DNA of 64,000 nt, taken from contig NZ_JBBKAH010000005.1 in the NCBI RefSeq assembly GCF_037652055.1, positions 1-64,000 of the forward strand. The letters run 5' to 3'. Made by a program: the position numbers and the translations under genes. Positions 24,098-32,228 of the stretch are shown here, one piece after another. Below the pieces are notes generated by a model. It had not been told where the DNA came from, searched no databases, and worked only from the letters and a program-made list of their open reading frames with translations. Position 1 is the stretch's first letter. Each line of letters opens with the position of its first letter. Source of the DNA: Pelagibius sp037652055. Lineage in GTDB: Bacteria > Pseudomonadota > Alphaproteobacteria > Kiloniellales > Kiloniellaceae.

Positions 24098-25263
24098 CAG
24101 TCGAGCCCGCGCTGGTAGACCCGGTAGGTCTTGTAGGCGATGCCGCCCATCTGTTCGATCATGCGGCGCATACGCAAATTGTCCTCCAGAATCCACGACA
24201 GTTCGCCGCCTTCGGTGCCAACGGCGACCTGGGCGCGGCGCACGCTGTCGATAACGCCGATGGCCAGCGCCGCGCCCAGCCTGGAGCTATGGTAGGCCTT
24301 GCGCACGCCCATCAGCGGCATCCGCGCGGACTTTGTCGTCTTCACCTTCAGGCGCCACAGCAGCTTCAGCCAGCCGAGAGGCAAAAGCCGGCCGTTCAGA
24401 TCGGCGATCGCCTCGTTCACGTTGGGCAGGCTGATGGCCATGGCGGCGGGTGTGCCGTTCAACTCGGCAATGGCGATGAATTCGGGCCGCACGATGGGCT
24501 TCAGCGCCTTGGCCATGTGCTTCAGTTCGCTCTGCGACATCGGGACGAAGCCCCAGTTGTCCGACCAGGCGTCGTTGAAGATGTCGATGATGACGGCGAG
24601 GTCCTCTTCGTAACGCCGCATGTCGATCGGACGCACCGTCATCTGCGCCGAACGCGCAGCCTTGTGCAGCATGTAACCGACCGAGGCCGGCGGCTCTGTC
24701 TTGGCGTCGTACCAGTAGCAGATGAGGTCCTTGGCCTTGGCATAGCCCAGCGCCTCCAGGTGGGCGGCGTAGTACGGCGGGGCATGGCCCATCAGCATCG
24801 ATGGCGGACGGTCGAAACCTTCCACCAGCAGGCCCGACTCTTCGTTGATCGAGAGATTGAAGGGCCCCATGACGCGGCGCATGCCTTGCTGCCGCAACCA
24901 GCCTTCCGCCGCGGCCAGCAGGGCGCGGAAGGTTTCCGGATCATCCTCCGCCTCCAGCATGCCGAAATGGCCGGTGGCGTCGTTGTAGCGCGCAAGGTAG
25001 GCACGGTTCACCTGCGCCGAGATCCGCCCCACCGGGTGGCCGTCCCGCAGCGCGAGCCAGAATTGTGCCTGCGCATTCTCGAAGAAGGGGTTCTTGCGCG
25101 GGTCGAGATGCTCGCGGCGCTCCATCAGCAAAGGTGGAATCCACGCCGGATCGTCGCGGTAGACCGACCACGGCAAGCGAATGAAGGTCTCCCGGTCCGC
25201 CCGGGTTTCGACAGGCCGGAGGGTCAGCGAGGCCCCGTTCGGCGCCCCGGTGAGGCGACTCAT
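24097..25263 (-). CDS. cerS: Bacterial ceramide synthase (bCerS-type acyltransferase)
   Basis: A 388-residue protein of the GNAT-like family that includes the Caulobacter ceramide synthase bCerS. Features: the N-terminal FIRLPWSVYRDDPAWIPPL block, PFFENAQAQFWLA, the RVMGPFNLSINEESGLL segment, and a second GNAT-like half with WSDNWGFVPMSQ and a C-terminal VGTEGGELSWILEDNLRMR. It N-acylates the sphingoid base using acyl-CoA or acyl-ACP. Its ATG overlaps the stop of the fatty-acid hydroxylase gene by 4 bases and its stop overlaps the next start by 3. The family call is good because length and landmark blocks fit and the other ceramide genes are nearby. Confidence 0.85.
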   Translation of the reverse strand: MSRLTGAPNGASLTLRPVETRADRETFIRLPWSVYRDDPAWIPPLLMERREHLDPRKNPFFENAQAQFWLALRDGHPVGRISAQVNRAYLARYNDATGHFGMLEAEDDPETFRALLAAAEGWLRQQGMRRVMGPFNLSINEESGLLVEGFDRPPSMLMGHAPPYYAAHLEALGYAKAKDLICYWYDAKTEPPASVGYMLHKAARSAQMTVRPIDMRRYEEDLAVIIDIFNDAWSDNWGFVPMSQSELKHMAKALKPIVRPEFIAIAELNGTPAAMAISLPNVNEAIADLNGRLLPLGWLKLLWRLKVKTTKSARMPLMGVRKAYHSSRLGAALAIGVIDSVRRAQVAVGTEGGELSWILEDNLRMRRMIEQMGGIAYKTYRVYQRGLD

Positions 25264-26021
25264 TCCGCGCGGCCGCGCCGCAGCACCGGCTCGCCCGGCA
25301 CCAGGCCCGACAGCTCCGCCACCCAGGGATAGCGGGCGGACTCAACGTCGGTGTAGCCGAGGTTGAACACCGTCTCGCTGCGCGGGAAGCCCTTGGGTTC
25401 GGCATAGAACGTGGCGAATACGCGGTCCCAAAAATAGTTCGTGATGCCGTAGTTGCCGTGCTCGCTGTGGAAATGGTGTGCCAGGTGGTAGCGCTTGATG
25501 CGGCGCAGCCACTCCCGCTTCGGCTTGAACGGCAGGTGCTGGATGCAGTGACAGAACTCGTAGAAACAGGTCGTCAGCAGCCCGGTGGCCGCCGCCAGCG
25601 CCGCCGCACCGGGCCCGCCGATGAGCCAGCCGATCGGCAGGGTGACCGCCAGGATGGTCGGCAACGTCGTATAGAGCGCACCGAACAGCACCCCAAGGTC
25701 GTTGGGATCCTGGTGGTGGTCGAAGTGGATGCGCTTCCATAAGGAGGCCGTCTGCGGAAACTTGTAGAGCAGCCGGCTGTGCAGCACCCAGCGGTGCAGC
25801 AGGTACCATACCAGCGGATAGATCAGCACAGTGGCCGCCGCCGCCACCAGCAGGCGCAGAGGCTCACCGCCCCAATAGACAGCCAGCCCGAGGCCTGCCG
25901 CGGCGAGCAGCGCATAGGCCTGAATCGCCGGATAGGTCACATAAGCCACGACAAGGTCCCTGAGGGACATCTTGTCGAGGAAGTACTTGCGGCCGGACCA
26001 GGGAGTTGAAACGAATGACAC
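25260..26021 (-). CDS. Fatty-acid hydroxylase / sterol desaturase family membrane enzyme
   Basis: About 253 residues with four hydrophobic segments and the di-iron histidine clusters of the family: HRWVLH, HFDHH, HCIQH and HLAHHFHSEH. Such enzymes hydroxylate fatty acids or sphingoid bases at the membrane using oxygen. It is the first gene of the operon with ceramide synthase (ATGA overlap) and the MobA-like gene, so it probably hydroxylates the sphingoid base or the acyl chain. I place the start at GTG 26019-26021, keeping the TPWSGRKYFLDKM segment; an ATG at 25968-25970 is an alternative and the frame stays open to 26090. Confidence 0.85.
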   Translation of the reverse strand: MSFVSTPWSGRKYFLDKMSLRDLVVAYVTYPAIQAYALLAAAGLGLAVYWGGEPLRLLVAAAATVLIYPLVWYLLHRWVLHSRLLYKFPQTASLWKRIHFDHHQDPNDLGVLFGALYTTLPTILAVTLPIGWLIGGPGAAALAAATGLLTTCFYEFCHCIQHLPFKPKREWLRRIKRYHLAHHFHSEHGNYGITNYFWDRVFATFYAEPKGFPRSETVFNLGYTDVESARYPWVAELSGLVPGEPVLRRGRAE

Positions 26022-26118
26022 GGGAAGGGACGAGCCTTTGTTCTGCGTGCGCCGGGTTGCGCCCAAACGTAAGTCGAGCGGCCCCAACAATCAATCTCAA
26101 GGCCGCCGTGCGCCGGCG

Positions 26119-26877
26119 CTAGATCCAAGAGATCCGCTTGCCGGGCTTGTGCTTGTTGATGAACTGGCGCACCCGGCCCGACCAACCCTCCGCCAGTTCC
26201 TGGCGGTCGAGAACCTGGAGGCGGTCGTCGAGGGTATAGACCAGCGGCAGGGCGGTGGCGATACGGAAACTGGCCGCCGCGTCGTCGCCGAGCCCCTCGA
26301 TCTGGCGCACCAGGCCGCGGATGCTGCTGGTATGGGCGACAACGAGCAACCGGCCCTCGCCGGCCAGCGCCGGGGCCAGGGTGTCATGCCACCACAGGCC
26401 GACCCGCTCGGCCGCCTGCTGCAGGCTCTCGGTGCGCGGCAGCAGCGCCGGATCGACTGCGGCATAGAGCGAGTCCAGACTGGGCAGGCGCGGGTCGCCC
26501 TCCGGCAGTGCCGGCGGCTCGGCGGTGAAGCTGCGCCGCCACTGCGCCACCTGGTCGTTGCCGTACTGCAGTGCCATCTTGGCTCGGTTGAAGCCCTGCA
26601 GCGCGCCGTAGTGGCGTTCGTTGAGGCGCCAGCTGCGCTCCACCGGGATAGCGCCCTGGCCAAGCTCGTCCAGGATGACCTCCAGGGTCCGCACGGCCCG
26701 GCTGAGGTAGGAGGTATAGGCTCGGTCGAAGCGCAATCCGGCCGCCGCCAAGGCGTGCCCGGCGCCGCGGGCCTCCTGGATTCCGGTGGCGCTGAGGGGC
26801 GCGTCGGCCCAGCCGGCAAAGCGGTTCTGGCTCGACCATTCGGTCTTGCCGTGACGCACCAGGACCAGCGTAGACAT
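26119..26877 (-). CDS. Histidine phosphatase, phosphoglycerate mutase-like
   Basis: A 252-residue protein of the histidine phosphatase superfamily. Arg8-His9-Gly10 is the catalytic motif, with an NRFAGWADAPLSATG block, LNERHYGALQG (Glu acid) and VAHTSSIRGL (second His). These are the landmarks of cofactor-dependent phosphoglycerate mutase (GpmA). The ATG at 26875-26877 starts right at STLVLVRHG; eight further codons upstream are open but unlikely. It lies upstream of, and on the same strand as, the hydroxylase-cerS operon. It could be glycolytic, or supply phosphoglycerate for a ceramide phosphoglycerate lipid of the kind known in Caulobacter; the latter is speculation. Confidence 0.75.
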   Translation of the reverse strand: MSTLVLVRHGKTEWSSQNRFAGWADAPLSATGIQEARGAGHALAAAGLRFDRAYTSYLSRAVRTLEVILDELGQGAIPVERSWRLNERHYGALQGFNRAKMALQYGNDQVAQWRRSFTAEPPALPEGDPRLPSLDSLYAAVDPALLPRTESLQQAAERVGLWWHDTLAPALAGEGRLLVVAHTSSIRGLVRQIEGLGDDAAASFRIATALPLVYTLDDRLQVLDRQELAEGWSGRVRQFINKHKPGKRISWI

Positions 26878-27086
26878 AAATTCTCGTATCTCTTGCGGCA
26901 TTTGGCGGACAGGCCAGCGCGTGCAACGGAGGGGCCTGCCTGGGACTGGGATCAGCGCGCGCTTTACCCCACTGGCCGCTGGATATAAACCCTATAGCCT
27001 GACGTCGGCAACGATGCTCTGGGGTGCCGCTCCCTGCACGCGCCGCCTGCCCGCAACCGTTCCAAGAGGCCACCGGCCGTTCCTGC

Positions 27087-28229
27087 ATGCCTGCCCACGA
27101 ATCACACGCTGTCGAGGCGGCCCCAGCAGACTCGGCCGCCGCGGAGTCGGCGCCCTCGGCACCGCGGGTCTGGCTGCTGCTGGACGACCGCCCCGGGCAC
27201 AACACCCAGGTGATCGGCCTGGCCGAGACCCTCGGCTGGCCCTACGAAGCCAAGCAGCTGCGCTTCACGGCCTTGAATCGCCTCAGCAACCGCCTGCTGG
27301 GCGCCGGCCTGCTGTCGCTCGATGCCGGGCAGTCGGACCGCCTGGGACCGCCCTGGCCCGACCTGGTCATCGCCATGGGCCGGCGCTGCGCCCCGATCGC
27401 GCGCTGGGTGAAGCGCCGCAGCGGCGGGCGCACGAAACTCGTCCAGCTGGGCCGCAAAGGGGCCAACGTGGCCGCCGATTTCGACCTCGCCGTCACCTGT
27501 CGGCATTTCCAGCTGCCGCCGCACCCCCAGCGGATCGACCTGCTGCTGCCGCCGACACAGGTCAACTCGGCGCGGCTGCGGCAGGCCGCCGAGCGCTGGG
27601 CCGGCCTGTTCGGCGACGCTGCCCGGCCGCGCGTCGCCCTGCTGGTCGGCGGTACCACGGCACATCACCGCCTGGACGCCGCGACGGCCGCGCGCATGGC
27701 CGCCGAGGTGCAGGCCTTCGCCGAATCACTGGGCGGCTCGCTGACCTGTGTCACCAGCCGGCGCAGCGGGCCCGCCGTCGAGGCGGCCCTGCAGCAGGCG
27801 GCGCCCCGCGCGGAGTTCCATTTCTGGCGCCGCGAGCGCCGGGAGAATCCTTATCTCGGCTACCTCGCCCTGGCCGACATCCTGGTGGTGACCGGCGAGA
27901 GCGAGTCGATGCTGGCGGAGGCGGCCGACGCGGCCAAGCCGCTCTACATCTATCCCATTCCCGCCAAGCCGCCCGGCTGGCGCGCCCGCGTCGCCGGCGC
28001 GGTGCTGGCAGCGGCACGGCGCGGCAGCGCAGCCTGCGACCGGCTCATCCAAAACGGTATCTTGGTGCCGCCGCGCGATCTCACGGTCATGCACCGCGGC
28101 ATGGTCGAGGCCGGCATTGCGCGCAATTTCGGCGACGAGTCGGCCCATACCGGCACCGCGGGCGCCGCACAGCCCGCCCGCTTCGGCGCCCTGGTCGCCC
28201 GCATTCGCCAGCTTCTGGAGTCCCGCTAA
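27087..28229 (+). CDS. ELM1/DUF1022-family protein, putative GT-B glycosyltransferase
   Basis: About 380 residues. The sequence has VWLLLDDRPGHNTQVIGLAETLG, the start of the ELM1 (mitochondrial fission) family, then LVIAMGRRCAP, RVALLVGGTTAHHRL and ADILVVTGESESMLAEA, arranged like the two Rossmann halves of a GT-B glycosyltransferase. In bacteria the family is uncharacterised and usually lies near envelope genes. I use the ATG at 27087; a GTG at 27024 would add 21 residues. It is followed 2 bp later by a sialyltransferase-like gene, suggesting one glycosylation unit. The sugar and acceptor are unknown. Confidence 0.75.
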   Translation: MPAHESHAVEAAPADSAAAESAPSAPRVWLLLDDRPGHNTQVIGLAETLGWPYEAKQLRFTALNRLSNRLLGAGLLSLDAGQSDRLGPPWPDLVIAMGRRCAPIARWVKRRSGGRTKLVQLGRKGANVAADFDLAVTCRHFQLPPHPQRIDLLLPPTQVNSARLRQAAERWAGLFGDAARPRVALLVGGTTAHHRLDAATAARMAAEVQAFAESLGGSLTCVTSRRSGPAVEAALQQAAPRAEFHFWRRERRENPYLGYLALADILVVTGESESMLAEAADAAKPLYIYPIPAKPPGWRARVAGAVLAAARRGSAACDRLIQNGILVPPRDLTVMHRGMVEAGIARNFGDESAHTGTAGAAQPARFGALVARIRQLLESR

Positions 28230-28231
28230 CC

Positions 28232-29605
28232 TTGTCTGATACAGCCTCGTCCGAAAGCGCCGCACCGGCGCCCATCTCCGAAGGTCCGCTCGTCCGCCTG
28301 GGCTGGGTCAGTTGCCCCGGGGAACGTACCTTCTGGCTGCTCGGCCACCGTCAGGAGGAGTTCGAGGCCAACGCTGACCTTGTCGAAGCGATCATGGCGC
28401 GTTACCCGCGCCTCGACATCTTGTTCACCGCGCCAGAAGCGGCTACGCGGGATTGGCTGCGGGCACGTTTTCCCCGTGCCGTCGTTCTGCCACCACCGCT
28501 GCCCTTGGCCGTCATCGGCGGGCGCTACCTCGTCAATCTCAACGTCCGCGGCCTGATGATCCTCGGCGAGGCGACCGCCAGAGACCGCGCCGTTCTGCGG
28601 GCCGCCAACAGCCGGGCAACGCCGGCTGTCATCGCCGAATGCCCGGCAAGCGATGCGGCAGGGCCCGCCTCTGCCACGGCGCTGGGGGCCCTGCCGGAGC
28701 GTATCGAGCATCATTTTGTCAGCACCCCGGCCGCGCAAACGCGACTCCTCGAGGCCGGTGTCGCGGCCGAGCGGATCACCCAACTGCCGGCCGAGGAAGA
28801 AGCGCGCAGCACCGCCTTCATGACGGTCATTGCCCGTCTGCTGGCGCAGGATCTGAAACTGATCCGCAGCAAGCTGCGCCCGATCCGTCGCCGGCTGGAG
28901 CGCTTTGCCCTCAGCGCCATGGAAAAACCGCGGCTGCGGCGCCTGCTCGCCCCCAAGGTCCAACGCATCGACGACATCCCCGCGCTGCGCCGGGCCCTCG
29001 GCAACCCGCAGACCATCCTCTGCCTCGGTAACGGGCCCTCCTCCGAGGGTCCGGCGGTGGCAGAGGTTCGCCACGACTGCCTGTTTCGGGTCAACCACGT
29101 CTGGCTCGCCCGCGGTTTCCTGACCGGACCAGACATGGTGTTCACGGGCTCCAAGGCCACCTTGGGCCTGGTCAAAGGGCCAATCTTCGGCCTGCAAAGC
29201 ATCAAGTCGGAGGCCCGCCTGCTGGTCACCCGCTTCCTGCAGCCGCAGTCCGGGCGGATGCGCTATGCAACCGTCGAGCGTTTCGGCCTCTATCTCTCGG
29301 AGCCGCGCTGGCACGGCATACGGCCGACCAACGGCGCCTCCATGCTGGCGGTCGCGGTGGCCCTGCAGCCGGCCCGACTGGTGATCGCCGGCATCGACCT
29401 GTTCAGCCATCCGGCTGGGACCTATCCGGGGGACACCCAAACCCCCAACGCGTATACGCCAGGCCACGAGGCCGAGTCGGAACTGGCCCTGCTGATGGCC
29501 GCATTGAGCCTCTACCAGGGCGAATTGGTGATTTTGAGCCCGGCCCTGCAGGAACGCTGGGACGAGCACCGCAGCGGCAGCCCGGGCCCTCAGGGGTCGG
29601 ACTGA
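28232..29605 (+). CDS. Putative glycosyltransferase: KdtA-N-like domain fused to sialyltransferase-like domain
   Basis: A 457-residue protein. The N-terminal part (about 20-200) has FWLLGHRQEEFE, DILFTAPEAATRDWLRARFP and RYLVNLNVRGLMILGEATAR, resembling the N-terminal half of Kdo transferase WaaA/KdtA. The C-terminal part (about 260-440) has TILCLGNGPSSEG, DCLFRVNHVW, TNGASMLAVAVAL and LVIAGIDLFSHP, resembling sialyltransferase-type sialylmotifs (GT29-like). I do not know this pairing as a named family. The start is TTG at 28232, with GGAG 11 bases upstream, 2 bp after the ELM1 gene. No signal peptide is seen, so it acts at the cytoplasmic face. Confidence 0.6.
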   Translation: MSDTASSESAAPAPISEGPLVRLGWVSCPGERTFWLLGHRQEEFEANADLVEAIMARYPRLDILFTAPEAATRDWLRARFPRAVVLPPPLPLAVIGGRYLVNLNVRGLMILGEATARDRAVLRAANSRATPAVIAECPASDAAGPASATALGALPERIEHHFVSTPAAQTRLLEAGVAAERITQLPAEEEARSTAFMTVIARLLAQDLKLIRSKLRPIRRRLERFALSAMEKPRLRRLLAPKVQRIDDIPALRRALGNPQTILCLGNGPSSEGPAVAEVRHDCLFRVNHVWLARGFLTGPDMVFTGSKATLGLVKGPIFGLQSIKSEARLLVTRFLQPQSGRMRYATVERFGLYLSEPRWHGIRPTNGASMLAVAVALQPARLVIAGIDLFSHPAGTYPGDTQTPNAYTPGHEAESELALLMAALSLYQGELVILSPALQERWDEHRSGSPGPQGSD

Positions 29606-29883
29606 GCCGGTCTGACGGCGATTTGCGCCAGAATCCGGGCGGTCGCGACGATCTGAATCTTGCCTGAGGGGCGGCTCTGATCTAAACGTGACCTTATCTG
29701 CCGACCGAATTTGAAGCTGGTACCGGCTTTGCCAGATGGGGGCGCAAGTGCCGGGGCCCGGAATGAGGCTGAGAAGCGGTCTGTGGCCGGCTGTTACCGC
29801 TGCGATATCCTGCCACGATATCTAAGCGGACGGGCAGCCCGCCGCCTACTGTGCCCAATTTCTGCTGAAGAGAGTGTAGCTCC

Positions 29884-31287
29884 GTGACCCTCGCCCAACC
29901 CAGTTTCAAGACCAAGTACTACCACAAGAAGATCGGGCACCTGCTGCGCCTGGAGCGTGACCGCCCGGCCGGCTTCCGCAACGAACCGGAACTGGTGGCT
30001 CTCGACCCGCTGCCCGGCGTTACCCCCAGCACGAAACCGCCGGTGCGCATCTTCCTGGGCACCGAACCGGCGCAGCATCGCGCCGAGCGCATCTTCGTGT
30101 GGTCGATCCTGCAGGTCCGCGACCCGTCGCGGCGCTACGAGATCTACCTGATGAAGGACCTGAAGGGCTACGACCGGTTGAAGTGGAAGACCGGCTTCAC
30201 CGCCTACCGCTATGCAATCCCCGACATGGCCGGCAAAACCGGGCGGGCGATCTATAACGACGTCGACCAGATCTACCTGACCGACCCGGCCGAGATGTTC
30301 GACATGGACATGCAGGGCGCCGGCCAGATGTGCATCACAGAGCGGGAAACCGCGGTGATGCTGCTGGACTGCGAGAAGATGGCCAAGATCTGGCACCGCG
30401 AGGACGCCCAGCGCGGCGAGCGCCACAAGTTCTTCCGCCACCGCGTGCAGGCCATCGACGGCATGTGGCGTCAACTGCCCGGCGTGTGGAACTCGCGCGA
30501 CCACGAGTACGAACCGGGCGTCTCCAAGCTGCTGCACTACACCACCCTGCAGATGCAGCCGTGGCGGCCTTTCCCCAAGGTTCTTAAGTACAAAGAGAAC
30601 CCCAACGGCGAGATCTGGTTCGAAATGGAAAAGGCGGCCGACGCCGCCGGCTTCACCCTGTTCACCGAGGAAAACCCGAGCGGCAGCTACCGCAAGCTGG
30701 TCGAGATGTACAAGACCATGCATCAGGAAGGCTCGCCGGACGTCGGCCGCCCGCCGGAGAAGACCTTCTCCGGCAAGTCGCTGAGCGAGCACCTCGGCCC
30801 GATCGCGGCGCTGATCCAGGAGACCGGCACCAAGACGCTGCTCGACTACGGCTCTGGCAAGGCGCTCTACTACGCGCCCTATCCGGGCGAGGCCGCGGAC
30901 TCCCGCTTCAAGTCCCAGAAGGAATGGGGCGATACCAAGGTGACCTGCTACGACCCGGGCTACGAACCCTTCTCCGGGCCGATCGAGCCGGCCTACGACG
31001 GGGTCATCTGCACTGACGTGCTGGAGCACATCACCGAAGAAGACATTCCCTGGGTGCTGGACAAGCTGTTCCACCACGCGCGCCACTTTGTCTATGCAGT
31101 GGCGGCCTGCTATCCAGCCAAGAAGTTCCTGCCGGACGGCCAGAACGCCCACTGCACGGTACTGCCGCCGGAATGGTGGCGCGAACAGCTGGAAGCCGCC
31201 TCGCGGCGCAATCCGGGTGTGAAGTGGCAGCTCTGTGCCCAGTTGAAGGCCAAGTTTGGCAAGAGCGACAGGGTGTTCCGCGGCTGA
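29884..31287 (+). CDS. Glycosyltransferase-like domain fused to a methyltransferase-like domain
   Basis: A 467-residue protein. The first half (about 50-280) carries IFLGTEPAQHRAERIFVWSI and a DxD-type motif Asp126-Val-Asp128 in YNDVDQIYL, as in GT8-like glycosyltransferases. The second half (about 310-465) begins TLLDYGSGKALYY, a motif I of SAM-dependent methyltransferases, with CTDVLEHITEED as the post-I region. The GTG at 29884 has a GAGAG-rich leader. A 278-bp gap precedes it, so it probably has its own promoter. Together with the neighbours it suggests synthesis of a methylated sugar on a surface polymer. Substrates are unknown. Confidence 0.6.
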   Translation: MTLAQPSFKTKYYHKKIGHLLRLERDRPAGFRNEPELVALDPLPGVTPSTKPPVRIFLGTEPAQHRAERIFVWSILQVRDPSRRYEIYLMKDLKGYDRLKWKTGFTAYRYAIPDMAGKTGRAIYNDVDQIYLTDPAEMFDMDMQGAGQMCITERETAVMLLDCEKMAKIWHREDAQRGERHKFFRHRVQAIDGMWRQLPGVWNSRDHEYEPGVSKLLHYTTLQMQPWRPFPKVLKYKENPNGEIWFEMEKAADAAGFTLFTEENPSGSYRKLVEMYKTMHQEGSPDVGRPPEKTFSGKSLSEHLGPIAALIQETGTKTLLDYGSGKALYYAPYPGEAADSRFKSQKEWGDTKVTCYDPGYEPFSGPIEPAYDGVICTDVLEHITEEDIPWVLDKLFHHARHFVYAVAACYPAKKFLPDGQNAHCTVLPPEWWREQLEAASRRNPGVKWQLCAQLKAKFGKSDRVFRG

Positions 31288-31459
31288 TTCCGGCCCATCG
31301 GCGAGCGCAATGCGGTCTACGGCTCCATGGAAGGCCCACGGCGTTGTTTTGCCGAAGGCAGAGAGGCGATAGGCGGCTTGCGCCATATCAATGCGGGGGC
31401 CGGGCCGGACTGGTTGCCTGCAGTGCTAGTTTCCGGCCAGCGGAGTCCGTGCCATCAAC

Positions 31460-32206
31460 ATGCTGAACTTCAAGAATATCAAGTTCGACTACGATCCTTA
31501 CCCCATCGGAATCGCGCGGGGTGCCATCGCCCCCGATTTCTATGAGGAACTGATCGACAGCTATCCGGCCGACGACATCTTTGTGTCGAAGGACTATCAC
31601 GGGGTTAAGCTGTCTCTCTCCCAGGTCAACAACCGGGCCGGCTATTACGCCCACCTGAGCAAAAGCGCGGCCTGGAAGCGCTTCTACGACTACATCAAGA
31701 GTGAGGGCTTCATCGCCGAAACCATGGCGATGCTGAAATCTCACAACATCGACCTCGGTCTCGCCAACTCCTCAGCGAAAGAACGCCTCATCAAGCGCTT
31801 CAAGGCGTTTCGGAAGGGCAGCCCGCAACCGCACTTCCCGACGCTGCGCTCGCGCTTCGAGTTCTCTTCGATGCCGATTACCGGGGGCAGTATCCGCCCT
31901 CACACTGATGCCCCCTCCAAGGTCGTCACCATGGTGATCCCGCTCCTGCGCGAGGGCGAGTGGAATGACGAATACGGCGGCGGCACCAGCGTCGTCTGGC
32001 CGAAGGACCGCACCCGCAGCTTCAACTTCACCAACGGCTATATGGATTTCGACGAGGTCGAGTGCCTGCGCACCTACCCCTTCGAGCCGAACCAGTGCAT
32101 GGTCTTCGTGAAGACGTACAATTCCTGGCACGCGGTCTGGCCGATGACCGGCAACGACCCGTCCATCCTGCGCCGCACGCTGACCATCAACATCGAGAGC
32201 GAATAG
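31460..32206 (+). CDS. 2-oxoglutarate/Fe(II)-dependent dioxygenase-like protein
   Basis: A 248-residue protein with the iron triad His148-x-Asp150 (RPHTDAPSK) and His224 (NSWHAVWPM), plus Arg238/Arg239 positioned to hold 2-oxoglutarate. The core strand pattern TMVIPLL, GGGTSVVWP fits the double-stranded beta helix of prolyl-hydroxylase-type enzymes. Bacterial relatives near glycan genes hydroxylate sugars, lipids or small molecules. The ATG at 31460 follows a 172-bp gap. The stop is shared with the start of a bidirectional hairpin at 32206, after which the convergent acyltransferase gene begins. Confidence 0.75.
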   Translation: MLNFKNIKFDYDPYPIGIARGAIAPDFYEELIDSYPADDIFVSKDYHGVKLSLSQVNNRAGYYAHLSKSAAWKRFYDYIKSEGFIAETMAMLKSHNIDLGLANSSAKERLIKRFKAFRKGSPQPHFPTLRSRFEFSSMPITGGSIRPHTDAPSKVVTMVIPLLREGEWNDEYGGGTSVVWPKDRTRSFNFTNGYMDFDEVECLRTYPFEPNQCMVFVKTYNSWHAVWPMTGNDPSILRRTLTINIESE

Positions 32207-32226
32207 GCCCCAATCGTACTGGGGCC
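32206..32226. terminator. Bidirectional hairpin between convergent genes
   Basis: GGCCCCA (32206-32212) pairs perfectly with TGGGGCC (32220-32226) around a 7-base loop. It lies in the 22-bp gap between the dioxygenase and the acyltransferase 3' ends, the expected place for a shared terminator. T-runs are absent. Confidence 0.5.
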
Positions 32227-32228
32227 GC

